A stretch of DNA of 64,000 nucleotides, taken from Leucogyrophana mollusca. Its lineage: Eukaryota; Basidiomycota; Agaricomycetes; Boletales. Shown piece by piece: positions 35,670 to 46,868 of this stretch. The translations under genes and the position numbers were made by a program. Each line of letters begins with the position of its first letter. Within the stretch, counting starts at the first letter, position 1. A model generated the notes under the pieces. That model saw only the letters and a list, made by a program, of their open reading frames with translations, was not told the origin of the DNA and did not search any database. The stretch is from the NCBI GenBank assembly GCA_021014945.1, contig MU266355.1, forward strand, positions 62,001-126,000, written 5' to 3'.

Positions 35670-36692
35670 ATGAAGATCGCTGTCACTGGATGCAACGGTC
35701 GCGTAGGTCGCCGTGTGGTGCTCTGGGCCCTCAAGGGCGATCATGCAGTAGTCGGTGTCGACCACATCTTGGCTGAGGATACGGAATTCCGGGATAACCC
35801 ATCGTTCTCTTTCATCAAGGCAGAGTTAAAGGATTTTGACGAAGCACTCAAGGCATTCGAAGGCTGCGATGCGATCATACAACTTGCGTCAGTTTCACAC
35901 CCTGTGGACTACAAGACCAACACGCACAACAGGTATATCGATCTCACCATTTACTGTCGTGAGAGGATCTTATCTCCATCGCTCAGCAATGTAGTTATCA
36001 CCTGGAATGTTTTGCGGGCAGCAGCAGAGGTAAGAGTTGCATTCAAGTGACATCATCATTGCTTGTGTCGCTTCATGCGCATTCCGAATACTTGCCAGTT
36101 GGGTATAGTCCGAATTGCACAAGCATCTTCGGTCAACGTTCTTCGAGGCGTCTTCAGCACGGAGCCTCGTTTTGAATATTTCCCCATCGACGAAAATCAC
36201 CCATGTCTCCCAGACGAACCATACGGCCTCTCTAAACTGTGACTGACCAGTTGTATGCATCTCCATGTATAATCTAAACGCGGATCTTGTTCCAGGATCG
36301 CCGAGATGCAAGCGGAGACGATCATACGACGGTACCCCTCTATACGCGTGGCTAGCATTCGTCTGCACTGGTCCGTACCAACGCGTACCCGAGCATATCG
36401 GCAGAATATGGAGCGAGCCAGGGGGGATCTCTGGAGTTACGTCCAGGAGGATGCTTCTGCGGACGCATTTGTGCGGGCGGTGACAACAGATATGGAGACG
36501 TGGTCAGGGCACGAACCATTCTTCATCGTTGCACCACAGATAGCAGCTGATCAGGACTGGCTGGAGCTTAAAGAGAAGTACTTCCAGGACGTGCCTGTGA
36601 GGCCAGGGTGGAAAGAGGGCGGAGCGAAAGGGTTTTTTGACTGTACCAAGGCAGAACGATTATTGGGATGGGTACACAGGGATTACGCATAG
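35670..36692 (+). CDS. NAD(P)-dependent epimerase/dehydratase
   Basis: Extended short-chain dehydrogenase (Rossmann) fold. MKIAVTGCNGRVGRRV contains the TGxxGxxG dinucleotide-binding loop. GCDAIIQLASVSHPVDY is the strand after it, NVLRAAAELGIVRIAQASSV is the helix and strand preceding the active site, and the catalytic YxxxK reads YGLSKL. The exon after an 80-nt intron gives IAEMQAETIIRRYPSIRVAS and RLHWSVP. The C-terminal half has DASADAFVRAVTTDMETW, EPFFIVAPQIAADQDW and GFFDCTKAERLLGW, ending YA at TAG. Nucleotide-sugar epimerase-like, but the substrate is unknown. Three or four introns fit. The open frame is undamaged. Confidence 0.87.
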
Positions 36693-36919
36693 AAATGCAG
36701 TCTGTAATGATGCATACCACATCCACCACAGAAACACAAATAGGCAGTTGAGATCCTTTCCTGAGCGGCTTCCATAAACATACAATGGTCCCCGAATACA
36801 GTGTCGAGTCGCCAGGAGATCGTGGCCAAGAACGTTGTGTGGGGACGACTGATAGCTGTCATGAATGTCGTTCACGAGGGGTGCAAGAATGTTTGCAGCT
36901 GAGAGAAATGAGCTGACAA

Positions 36920-39411
36920 TTATATGAACGAAAGACTTCCACCTACATATTCTTCATAATGATGGAGCACTTCGCGGAGCTGCTTCCTTGATATCTCCGC
37001 CCGGAATAGTATCTCGTCGTCTGTTCTCTTCCCATCAAAGTAACGATTTATCCTGTCACATCGGTCAGGGGACGACCCGCAGATCAGTAATGATGCCACT
37101 TGCTGCTCAAATCGTCTTGCGATGTATTCGTCCTTGCCATCCGACATAGCCGTGAGCCATTTTCTCTCTAGAGGCGTCGCGGTACCAGGGTCACTGATCA
37201 TCCCCGGACAAAGTGTGTCATCCACGGAACCCCATCCAACATTTTCCTCCCCTGATTCCTCTGACACTTCGTAGAATCTGTCTTCGCCATCTTCCGGGAT
37301 AAGAGAGCCGCTGGCCTCACTCATTCTGCTCCGGCCGGAATCTTCAGATGGCAGGCGCCTCGAGTACGTCCGCGCGCTTTTTGGTGAGAGGGAAAGCCAA
37401 GGAACCCCAGCTGTTGCCCGTTTCCCGTCGTTCGGGTGCTCTTCAGCGATTTCCTCCTCGATCGTTCTTCGACTCCGTCCTTTGCGACCACGAGGATCGT
37501 TCCCAGACACCTTATCGACCTTCCGCTCGTGTGCTTGCCGCACACGCAATTTGAGCTCAGAAGTCGCGATGACTCTGATGTGGAGATGTAGCGTGTGGAG
37601 CAGGTCGCGCTTCAGCATCCACAAGACGACATCATGATAGAGCGGAATCAACTCTCGGGATCGCACAACGGTAGCGAAAAAGTGGTTATCAGACTGCTTG
37701 GAGGACGAGGCAGAGATGGTTGAAAGAAGCAAGGGGAGAGATGGTATAGACGGCTGTGGGAACTCGAGCTTGAAGTCAACAGATAACTTAGAAAGCCTGC
37801 ATTAGAAGAATAACAAGTCAGCGAGAGGGGTTCAGAATGCAACAGAAGCGACCAACGGTGTCTCAAACTTCGGAGCTAGCGTGAAGATGGTTTTCAAGCC
37901 ACTGTGCACGATATCAACAACCTTGGCTCGTCTGTGGTGCACCAGCCAGCGGACTGTGGGGTATACTTGAGATTCCAAATCCCAATCTAGCAGACTTGCC
38001 ATATCCGCCAGCCTGTGGGGGGCCCTGTCACACTGCATGCACGCGCTGTCTGAGAAACACACTCACGAGAGTGTGACTGACGCGGTCTCCAAGAATTTAA
38101 TCAACCCCTCTGCAAGTGTCCGTTCTTCTGGCCGCACGTGCGGTCCTCTTAGGTTCAAGTACGGATCTAGAGCTTCCCCGTCAAGTAACAAAAGGCTTTT
38201 CCAGGGAGCGAGCGCGGGGAGGCGCCATCCGAAGCTAAGATCTCGGCCCCATACTCTTGCCTCCTCCTCGTCCTCGTGGCGATCTATGAAGTTAAGCTCA
38301 TATTCATCCTCGCTGTGAAGGAGGTGGTCGAGATAAGGAGGCAACTGCAGTTCGAGGGGAAGGTCATGGATGGTAATGTAGGCCATAGTGGACGATTTGA
38401 TTGCCTCGTATAACGTCTTCATCGCAGGTGCGATAGAAGAAACACGTTGTGCATGAGTGACATAGTCGGCGAAAGGTTTCCCTAGAGCAGGATCAGGATA
38501 TTGGACGTGGACCAATCTATCGAAGGCCTACCCTTCGCCACATACTCGTCTTTCAAGGACCCGAGAGCGTCACACTCGACCTCAACAAAGTTAGAAATGA
38601 CCTGCTCCTGAAAAAGCACGGCCGTGACCGTGAATGCGATTTGGTCGTATATGACGTCAAAGTATCGGGCAATGTTTCCCGACGCAGATGAAGACTGGTC
38701 GGGGAGGTCCAGGACAAGAACGAAATGGAATGTGTCGAGCCACGAGCTTTGGGTTTGGGGTGGCGGGGCCAAGTCTCCGTTCGTAGATGTTTCTGATCTT
38801 TCCTCGTCCATCCGGCCAGAGTCGCTGTTTCTGGAACCACGTCCCCGAGAGCCGGGTTTGCGTTTCTCTGGTTTGAAACGCCACGCCCCATCCGCCTCGA
38901 CACAGACGGGGTGACCGATAAATGCGAGGTCGTCGATGACTAGTTCGAACTTCTGGTGGCAGAGTGACCTGTGGGGACAGAGCATACCTGCAAGGAATTG
39001 GGAAGAGTAGTTGAAGAGGCAATTATATTCGTCGGTGAGGGGGCTTTCTTCCAAGTCCTCGTGTTCGTATGGCGCAAGATCTTTCGAGGGAGAGCTTCGA
39101 CCAGAGGAAGGCAGAGCCGCCGAGCGCGAAAAGGATATAGATCTGTCGCGAATTGTCGTTGGTCTCTTCCACTCATAGTCGCTCGCATCATCTTGCAGGG
39201 TTTCCTGCGATTGCGGTTTGTTGGCAGGATCATTGGGGATGTCGGAAAAGTTGGCCGCCCTCCATGGATTGTCGAGCTCAAGACCGCCTGCAGCAGGTTT
39301 TGGACGAGAAAGCCGAGAACAGCTTTCTGGGAAGGGAGGCCATCTGTACACCACAGTCGATCCCTTGGCGGACGAAGTAACGAGTAGAATCGACAACAAC
39401 GTTTCCGCCAT
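36920..39411 (-). CDS. NPR3: NPR3-like subunit of the SEACIT/GATOR1 complex
   Basis: Npr3 (human NPRL3) works with Npr2 and Iml1 at the vacuole to switch off TORC1 when amino acids are scarce. Start ATG 39411: MAETLLSILLVTSSAKGSTV, then VYRWPPFPE, the standard opening. YNCLFNYSSQFLAGMLCP and KFELVIDDLAFIGHPVC follow, then a disordered stretch, then DTFHFVLVLDLPD and a strand-helix unit (RYFDVIYDQIAFTVTAVLFQ) of the longin-like domain. Later exons give YVTHAQRVSSIAPAMKTLYE, MASLLDWDLESQVYPTVRWL and the C-terminal winged-helix part with HDVVLWMLKRDLLHTLHLHI. It ends EEYVGGSLSFI. Three introns near 38510, 38050 and 37790. Full length with disordered insertions common in basidiomycetes. Confidence 0.92.
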
Positions 39412-39568
39412 GATCTATGCGAAGTGTTAGAGGTTAGTAGCTATTCCGTTCCGTAGCTTGAGCTCGAAACTGGGGCCCCACATGGGTTAGGCTGACATTC
39501 TTATGTAGCCTTGCTTGTACTGTATTTGTTTCTCTTGTTGCGCATTGGTTGCAGTCTTGAATTGTGAA

Positions 39569-40421
39569 ATGGTACACTCGATCGTTACACTTGAAAACAC
39601 TATCAGGCTCTCTACACATGTTCAACTTGAACTTGCAACCTGTACTCCGAACCCAGCGGCAAGGTCCAGCAAGCTTGCAGTCTGCCTTCACCCATGGTCA
39701 TGGTTGGGAGGAAATATGCACGACCCGTATGTTCTTTCGCAGAGCGATTCTCTTCACGACTGATTGCACTTTTCCCTGATCTGCTGGCATGTACGGACGT
39801 TAAGGGTGATACATTTGGTGGTGCGACTGCTTCAAAAGAAGAACTACCATGTCGTCTACTACAATTCCCGGGGAGTAGGCAAGTCGACGGGGATGGCCTC
39901 TCTGACCGGAAGACCGGAAGCGGACGACCTGAAAGCTTTGGTGAATCAAACTCTTGAAGAAATGCCTCACATCGATTCAGTAACAATCATTGCAAGTTTC
40001 TTCATACCTTCCCTCGTCACGATTTTGGAACTAAGTAGCAAGAACATTCCAGGGGTACTCTTACGGCGCGCTGATAGCGTCTCTTCAGCCCGTGCTCTCT
40101 CCACCTATCAAGACGTCTCACGTCTTGCTGTCATACCCGCTCAGCCCGCGGGGGCTGTTGACGCTATTCAACACCAAAACTTACGCATCAGCAATATCCG
40201 CTCTTCTTCGAGAACCCACCAGTAACTTGCTCATCGTCTTTGGTGAGAACGACGAGTTCACGAGTAAATCCAAGTACGATGCTTGGGCAAAGTTGCTCAA
40301 GGAGCAAGAACCCGGCAAAGCTGCTTTGGAAATTGTCAGTATTCCTGGTGCAAGTCACTTTTGGAGGGCTACCGAAGAACAGCGTATGCTGGAAGAGACC
40401 CTTGAGAACTGGTTGTCATGA
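39569..40421 (+). CDS. Alpha/beta hydrolase
   Basis: Alpha/beta hydrolase fold of the small KANL3/CPSF-type or YDL057W-like fungal group. Start ATG 39569 gives MVHSIVTLENTIRLSTHVQL, then KLAVCLHPWSWLGGNMHDP. The next exons give YHVVYYNSRGVGKSTG (oxyanion strand), EADDLKALVNQTLEEMPHID, and the nucleophile elbow GYSYGAL, split from its strand by an intron ending at about 40051. NLLIVFGENDEF supplies the acidic residue and VSIPGASHFW the catalytic His. It ends ENWLS. The triad Ser-Asp-His is complete, so activity is likely; the substrate is unknown. It is divergent from NPR3 across 157 bp. Confidence 0.85.
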
Positions 40422-40744
40422 AACTTGCGTGTTCTGGGACTTTTCCACGACGACCTTGTACTACATTTCTTTTCGATGAACCTGTATCTGCCAGAGGTCC
40501 AATTCTTTATTATTGTTGCCTTGGGCATACTATGTATGAATCAATTATGAAACCTGAAACCCATCATGTAGGGCAGTTGCCTAATGCGGATGCAGGTTTA
40601 TAGCCTCACCACCTTTGAAAGCAACCATCACCGTCCGTTACAATTCTCCAACGCGTTATACAGCTCAAAGCCTCGCGCAGAAGGATTAGTTTGTACATTT
40701 CTTCTTTTCTATTTCTTTCCTTCTAACCTGTTGGAGTCGGTACA
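40422..40744. other. Intergenic and 5' leader of the next gene
   Basis: About 320 bp; CT-rich near its right end. No gene is recognised. Confidence 0.5.
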
Positions 40745-42366
40745 ATGTAAGCACACTCACAGCTCACGCCCTGCACCCTCATGACAACTTAAATCATGAT
40801 CCGTTTGATTTGCATAGGCCTCTGCCGGACGAGAGACCTCGCCAGAGCGTCGCGAACCTCATCGGCCGGTTTGAGCAGCAAGTCAAACGACAGCCGCCTT
40901 CTGCAAGCCCAGCAGTCCCACGCAGCTCCAGCGCATCGTCACAAATAGCCGGTGATGCCGCAAAGGAAGACACGAAAGAGAAGAGAGAATGGCCTCCCAA
41001 ATCCGTGCCATCTGCTGAGAAACCACCATTCACACCTTCCTCCTCATCTTCGTCAAGCTTGCTCAAATCTCCCACCGCGACCCCACAGCCCCCATCACCA
41101 CCACAGAGTGTCGCAGTTGCGATGCCGGCAGATCCCGCTTCACCGGCCTCTCCAGAGCCAGTCAAATCTCCAGCACCAAAGAAACAAGCAGTTGCATCTG
41201 GAAAAGCGACACCGACGGCAGGATCGCGACACCATCCGACCTCGCCAGTCAAGATCAGACCATCCGTCTCTCACACCCCCACCAAATCGCTCGCCAAGTC
41301 CCCTCCCAAGTCCTCTCTAGCATCGTCAGTCTCTCAGCCACTTCGACCACAACACACAGGTCAATCAACGACTTCAAATGCATCGACAGCTCGTGTCTCA
41401 CGAGCAGCACCCAAAACTGCGCCCTCTACGCCCTCCCGTCCCAAGACTCCTGGATCGCATACCATCAGCACACCTGCGTCCTTGCGGCCGAAGACTCCAT
41501 CATCTGGGCTATTTGCTCCCACTGCAGCATCGCTTGCACGCTCCCGGAATGCTGCACCCCCTGCGCCACCTCCGATCAAGAAGGCGACCCTGAGCAGCAG
41601 TGCGGCAGAGAGATTGAGCAAGCCGACCGCGGCCTCCATGTCGAAGGCGCGCACCCCTGGGGCCGTATCCAGTGCTGCAAGCCCCGGGCGAGTCGTAAAG
41701 TCGACATCTACGGGTGCTACCGCTCCGCGGGGCCCTTCGAAGCTGAGGGTGGGATTGGCACCTGCGAAGATGAAAGAGGCCAAAGCAAAAAGTGCTGCGA
41801 CGCTTGCAACCGCTGCTCCCCATGAACATGAGCAGCTCGAAGTACCAGAGGTCGAGAACGGCCACGATTTGGTGGAGTCTGTGCTGTCAGACACGGGTAT
41901 CGCTGATGAGGACGAAGAAGTCCACGGGCATGTCGATGAGATCCTTAATGATGCAGACAATGTGGGAGTCTCCGCCGCGGAGGTCTTTGTACCGACCGGG
42001 GAGTTCGCTTCCGAGCCTGAGGAGCACGAACACGCCTCCGAGGTTGCACCCATAGTCGATATCTCACCTGCCGACGACACCGCACTCGCCGTACAGCCTG
42101 ATGCGCCCTTCGAAGTTGCCGATGAGCCTACGACCGTTGAGGAGAACCTGGCGGTTGACGACACTGCAGGAGCTGAAGAAACCCCAGACGCACAACCCGC
42201 CGAACCCCACTCTGACACCATAGAGTCTCACGAAGACGTTGAAAAAGTGCATGCTACGGGAGACGATATCGAAGACATTGTCAACCTTCTCCAAAGTGCC
42301 CCGTCAATGAAACCACGACCACAGAGCATCGTTAGCATTCCTGACGAGATTACAGACGAAGACTAA
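40745..42366 (+). CDS. Long disordered protein, basic N-half and acidic C-half
   Basis: No domain is recognised. The long exon (40818-42366) has no ATG near its open start. An intron with an excellent donor (gtaagc at 40747) and acceptor (gcatag at 40817) joins AT (40745-40746) to G (40818), making ATG CCT: MPLPDERPRQSVANLIGRFE. The next upstream codon stop in that phase is at 40724. The 515-residue protein starts with a short conserved-looking helix (QSVANLIGRFEQQVK). A long Pro/Ser/Thr/Lys/Ala-rich basic stretch with repeated TPSRPKTP-type units follows, then an abruptly acidic half (DEDEEVHGHVDEILNDAD), and a final DIEDIVNLLQSAP and PDEITDED. A cytoskeletal or scaffold role is possible but not shown. 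The minus-strand frame over the same DNA is a shadow. Confidence 0.75.
40747..40817 (+). other. Intron splitting the start codon
   Basis: 71-nt GT..AG intron between the second and third base of the initiation codon. Without splicing the same bases read ATG TAA, a start followed at once by a stop, so this start exists only in spliced mRNA. Confidence 0.65.
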
Positions 42367-42987
42367 GTAAAGTTGTTACCGGGCGAACGAGCGCGAAACC
42401 GTGGTTGTCCCTGCATGTCGTACATACTGAGCAAGGTGCGCGGTGTTGTCCTACGGGCCACATCTCGCTGACCGATCTGTCTCTTCAGCTTCTGTCCAAC
42501 TCAAGTTTTTCGTTGGTTACGTCTATGACCAATCATACGTTCCTTTATTCTTTATTCCCTTAAGGGTTTTCCGGTCTTTTAGCTTTCATCCATATGTTAT
42601 TTGCTTTCGTCCTGTTTCCCTTGAAGCTCACCTTAAGTACTTCACTTGGGCTGTACCTTCCGTCACACCACACTACATTTACAATTCCGCATTCGCACCT
42701 ACGGAGACTCAGATGACCTATACCCCGACTACTGCATATACAAATTTGAGAATTGGTAACTTAGATGGAACAACGATATTAGAGATAGCGAGCAATGTGA
42801 AGGGGATAAGGAAAATTGAATGCTACATATATGCAAGGTCTATGCAAGATGTCGATTCGAGTTGAATGGAACCGATCAGTAAAGATTGTCAGTAGGAATG
42901 AGGATGAAGCCTTGAGGTAGTACATAAGCAAACGACAAGAAAGCAGAAGGCAAAGCAAATTGTGCATGACTTGAAGGAACCATAGGA
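42367..42987. other. Convergent intergenic region
   Basis: About 620 bp between the 3' ends of the disordered-protein gene and the SRA gene. T- and C-rich, with no gene supported. Confidence 0.5.
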
Positions 42988-44017
42988 TCACCTGGCTCTC
43001 TTTTTCAACATCTTCGACATCTTATCCAAGGTGAGGGTTCGCTTCGTCGGGATAGGTTTCTGGTCGTCTTCTTGAATTCTCTGGGAAAGAAGTTTGAGCG
43101 CTTCAGGCTCGTCACAGCCAGTAAAGCACAAACCTCTAGCGTGAATTTGCACACCAAGAAACCTTTTTTACCGGGCGCCAGCTGCGCCTGAAACATTGTT
43201 AGGGCACAAAATATCAGGCAAATAATCATGGATCTCACATCTCTTACGGTGTACAGACCATCGTACCGGTACCTGACAAGGATTGAATATATGGAAGAAT
43301 TCGATTGCGGCCTTGCTCACCCCTTCTTTGGAGCGTAATAGTTATCGGGATCCGGCCCTCGTACGACACGTACAGGGCGCCTGGTTTGCTGAGAGATCTG
43401 GAAGATTGTTTGTGAGGGCAGCTACACTGACAGAACGCAGGGGTGGCTCACGAGCAGCGCCTTGTTGGATGGAAAATCAAAGCTCTGGTCAGAAATTTGG
43501 GTCTGAACATACAACATTGAGCTAAAGAGATCAGGACCAAAAGGTGGGACATACGCCTTCATTGGGATCCTGACCCCCTATGGAAAAGTTGCTCGACTGG
43601 AATACCGACGATTAATGGACATGTGACTCACCTGCACCGACATAGGTACTGGAAAGCATTTAGGTCCCAAGGATCAAGTCAACGTGAACTGAAATGCGCA
43701 CATGGTTTCGCCACGGTCTACATTGTCCTCATACCCGCCTGAAAGGCAGATGGAGAAGGCGCCGTGATTATCATGCGAGTCGCCGTGAATTCCAGCTTGG
43801 TTAGGAGAGTGGACTCCAGATTTTCCACAATCTTTACTGCGTACAAGCAGATTTTGTTACTCCCCGTGCTCTGATTGGGGTCTGGGAGTCACTGACCGGT
43901 TTGTCCAAGTCGTGCCGACAGGAATACCTGGGATATGACCGTAGGTTCTGCTAATGATAAGGAGAAATTTGGCATGAGTGATTACAGGAAAAGAAACGGC
44001 GAATACCTGGCTGACAT
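42988..44017 (-). CDS. SRA-YDG domain protein
   Basis: The SRA (SET and RING associated) domain flips out and recognises 5-methylcytosine in proteins such as UHRF1. Exons: MSAR / [17 protein letters not shown] / [20 protein letters not shown], then [16 protein letters not shown], a piece read as [46 protein letters not shown] and [12 protein letters not shown] (the YDG motif). [18 protein letters not shown] and a basic tail ending [12 protein letters not shown] at TGA 42988-42990 complete it. Start ATG 44017 is split from YGHIPG by an intron. Some internal exon edges (43150-43600) were fitted by homology. No RING, SET or nuclease domain is attached, so it is a stand-alone SRA protein of about 200 residues, expected in the nucleus. 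Confidence 0.85.
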
Positions 44018-45079
44018 TCGTTGTGGTGTAACAAAGTGAGCGCAAAGATCGAGTTGTTTGTGTGAACCGATAGACGCGACCCGTTTACAAATAAATCTAT
44101 CGGTGCTCAAGGAAATAAAGATGCTGGTTCCCGGAGTCCCGATCCACCTTCTGGGGTCCTGGATCTTCCAGTTCCACAATGCACCCACTTTATGTAAATA
44201 CTAAATACTAAGTAGTCAGTAAGTAGTCTCGGTTCCAGACGACCTTAGCGCGCGAAGTTTTCAACAAAAAAAATGCAGGGACGAGCCCAGAGTCGAGACT
44301 AGCGTCCACTTGAGGTCCGTCCACTTGGGTGGTCGTCTCGTAGTCGCTGTGAGTTTGACTAAAAATGTATTTGACTCGATCTAGCCCGCGGCTTGCGATT
44401 GGGCAGCCCGAGTGCTGGCTTGTGGTCAATGCCTTCCGGCGCACTGCATTCTGGCTCAACGCAGCAGCTCGGTGATTTTCCCCAAGCCACGCTCCTTTCC
44501 ACCATCGGTTTGATCTCCTGTCAAATTCCTTCCGAGCCCCTACATGGCCTGTATGGCACAGCGGGCTGATTCATTCGAGTTCTTTCATCTTGCGAAAGTC
44601 TACGCTTGCGGCTTGCCCCTGTTTCGAGTTTTTAACTCCAGCGGGAAGCTGTCATGGACTGTGAATGCACGTATATTGAGGCGGCAAAGGTATGTATTCC
44701 CTTTTACAGTGCCTTTCGTTCTCAGGCAACGTGCAGAAACGCTCACCTGCAAAGGGGTTCGATCATTTTCAACAAAGGGCCTCTTTATAGCAGGAACCAG
44801 CGCTAACAGTTTTAGGCAGCTATGTGGAGATCCTCGCCTTGATAACACGATGAAGCCCTTGAAGCCGGTAAACTGTCCTTACTTCGACTACTTCATGGTC
44901 ACCAGATGCGCACCAAAGGCAGCGGGCACAGCTACCCCAGATGATGCAGGCTGACCAACAAACAATCGATCCTGGAGCATACATTCTCCTTCGGCCCCTC
45001 CGGTTTTAGCCGACGGTAATGTAAACTTACTGACCGCGCCGCTTGTTGGGGGCTCTGAAACTCCAGGGCTGGGTGCGAG
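44018..45079. other. Intergenic, no gene recognised
   Basis: About 1.06 kb. A plus-strand frame at 44544-44954 (MACMAQRADSFEFF) has no domain and lies where the N-terminal part of the decayed regulator might have been, but no zinc-cluster pattern was found in it. Confidence 0.4.
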
Positions 45080-45790
45080 CCTCCCATGGCACCGGCGGTA
45101 AAATACACCAGCATGCTACACATGCACCCATACTTCCAGCCGCTCCCAAGATCCCACCAATGCGTTGCTCATCTGAATCATGCGTACCCTCTCCTTCACC
45201 GTCTCACGTTCGACCGCGCGTTTTCAGCACGCATGCACAAAAAAAACTCGTGCTTTGCTGCTGTGTACTTTTGGTCTGCGCCGTTGCCTCCCAGTTCTCG
45301 GACGACCCGCGCGTCCCCGCAGGAGGGACGTATTCTGAGCATTTGTGTGGTTGGAAATTCTTCAGGCAAATCAAACTGGTCCGCCATACGCTTCTTGGCC
45401 TACCATGTTTCGAACATACTGTGTCAGCTCGCTCGTTCTGCTTTCACTGTGACAAGAGCTGATACTCACATTTCGTATTCTCAGCTCTCGGCTGTGTTCC
45501 TCATCGGCTCCTCCTCGCAAGCGTGCTGGACCATTCTTAGCATTGGCGTCCTGGTCGCTCAGAATGTTGGGGCCCACAGACGTGAAGCCAACGGCTTTAA
45601 GCTCACAGTTGAGGCTGAGCTCTGGAGACGGGCATTTTGGTAGGTGTTTTGATAGCTACTCTATTTACGGCTCATCCCCTCTGTCCTCTGGGTACTGGTA
45701 TGCCCGGACCGCCGACACAACTGCTGGTTGGGGCGAGCCTGTGCTATCCACGAGGAAGAGTGAGATTTCAGATTGGAAAATAGTCTCTCA
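45080..45790 (+). pseudogene. Remnant of a Zn2Cys6-type fungal transcription factor
   Basis: Pieces of the fungal-specific transcription factor (middle homology) domain appear in order: LNHAYPLLHRLTFDRAF, VLLVCAVASQFSDDPRV, GWKFFRQIKLVRHTLLGLP, GSSSQACWTILSIGVLVAQN, VGAHRR, TVEAELWRRAFW, and WLGRACAIHEEE then DFRL. Breaks: a one-base frameshift at about 45255-45272 between the first two pieces, no usable splice acceptor between RAFW and VLVC, and an in-frame TGA at 45761-45763 within CAIHEEE/DFRL. The N-terminal zinc cluster and the C-terminal half are absent. It is therefore a truncated, inactivated copy. Confidence 0.75.
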
Positions 45791-45807
45791 CGATTCTAAT
45801 GACGATA

Positions 45808-46152
45808 TCAACCACCGGTTTCGATCTCGATCTTCCCATATAGTGCGATGATGAGTTTGGGGAAAATACAGACCCCGAAAAGGCCTCCAAACAACCTCCC
45901 GGCAAACCTTCCGTTGTCTCCTTTTTTATCTGCTTCGTGAAACTCAGCGACGTTCTCCAATCTGCCCTTCGGACCATCGTAGGTTGATCGAAGGTCCATT
46001 AATTTGACCTGATGCATTCTGTGCCATCGCCACTCCGTCGGCCAGTTCATTCCGTCGTCAGATACCGCATCTTCAGCGCAGTTCATTCGCGGTGATTCGG
46101 TAATGACCTTGGAGAGTTCTGCTCGCGTAAAACCATCTGGGCACTCGGTCAT
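45808..46152 (-). CDS. Hypothetical small protein
   Basis: Single open frame of 114 residues from ATG 46152, MTECPDGFTRAELSKVITES, ending in a hydrophobic segment (FAGRLFGGLFGVCIF) and GKIEIETGG. No family is recognised. It overlaps nothing on the other strand except the edge of the regulator remnant. It could be a real small protein or a chance frame. Confidence 0.3.
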   Translation of the reverse strand: MTECPDGFTRAELSKVITESPRMNCAEDAVSDDGMNWPTEWRWHRMHQVKLMDLRSTYDGPKGRLENVAEFHEADKKGDNGRFAGRLFGGLFGVCIFPKLIIALYGKIEIETGG

Positions 46153-46868
46153 GGTTTACCCATGGGCCAATTCGAGTACGAGATTCGCGTGAGTAGTCGT
46201 TCGTAATTTCGAGAATGATATTTAATTAGGTTATAGGTCAAACGATTGGGGGGCTTCTACTTCCCAACTTCTTTGATGATGGCCCATGGCAATACCCTGC
46301 ATCTTGCAGGGTGCACCGTGCCGTTGGTATATTGGATGAGAATGCTTTGAGTATTTTAAGTCAGTTGGTTGTTCACGGTACGTTCGACGAGTATTCAATA
46401 TATAATCATAGATTAAACTAAATCGATTCGATGCTCCGAGGATCATCGTCCCGTTGACTCAGTGGGTCATGTAGTGTCGCACTCGCTCGAAAAGAGACCC
46501 AGGCGCCACACTATCCTGTTCACTGTCCAACTCGGAGTCACTACCTATTTGTTCACGCATTCCACATAGGCGCGCGACGATTCTCTTGGGTAGGCATAAA
46601 GTCATCACGTTTAATGGCTGTTCGGCGAATGTCTATCTTACAATTCAACAAGGTGGATGCTGCGTGGCGCGTGTGTGGGTCCCTCGACAAACTCGGGATT
46701 CCTGGTGTGGTCTTCCCAATGCATGCTCTGGGTATGGGTCTATTCTTGAACAAAGTTGGTATTGACCGAGTCTAGATGGATTCTACTAGATAATTCATAC
46801 ATTTCCGCTTCGTGACTTCTTTCTAAATGATTTCTAAACGACTCTGTTACTTTCAAAAACTCAATGAT
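46153..46868. other. Intergenic, AT-rich
   Basis: About 700 bp of relatively AT-rich sequence. No gene is supported. Confidence 0.5.

Noticed and set aside
41361..42221. 286-codon open frame on the minus strand
   Set aside because: It is antisense to the long disordered protein. Its Ser/Ala/Gly composition is what the opposite-strand codon pattern would produce.
44544..44954. Plus-strand 136-codon frame as a possible zinc-cluster exon of the decayed regulator
   Set aside because: The six-Cys spacing of a Zn2Cys6 cluster is absent.
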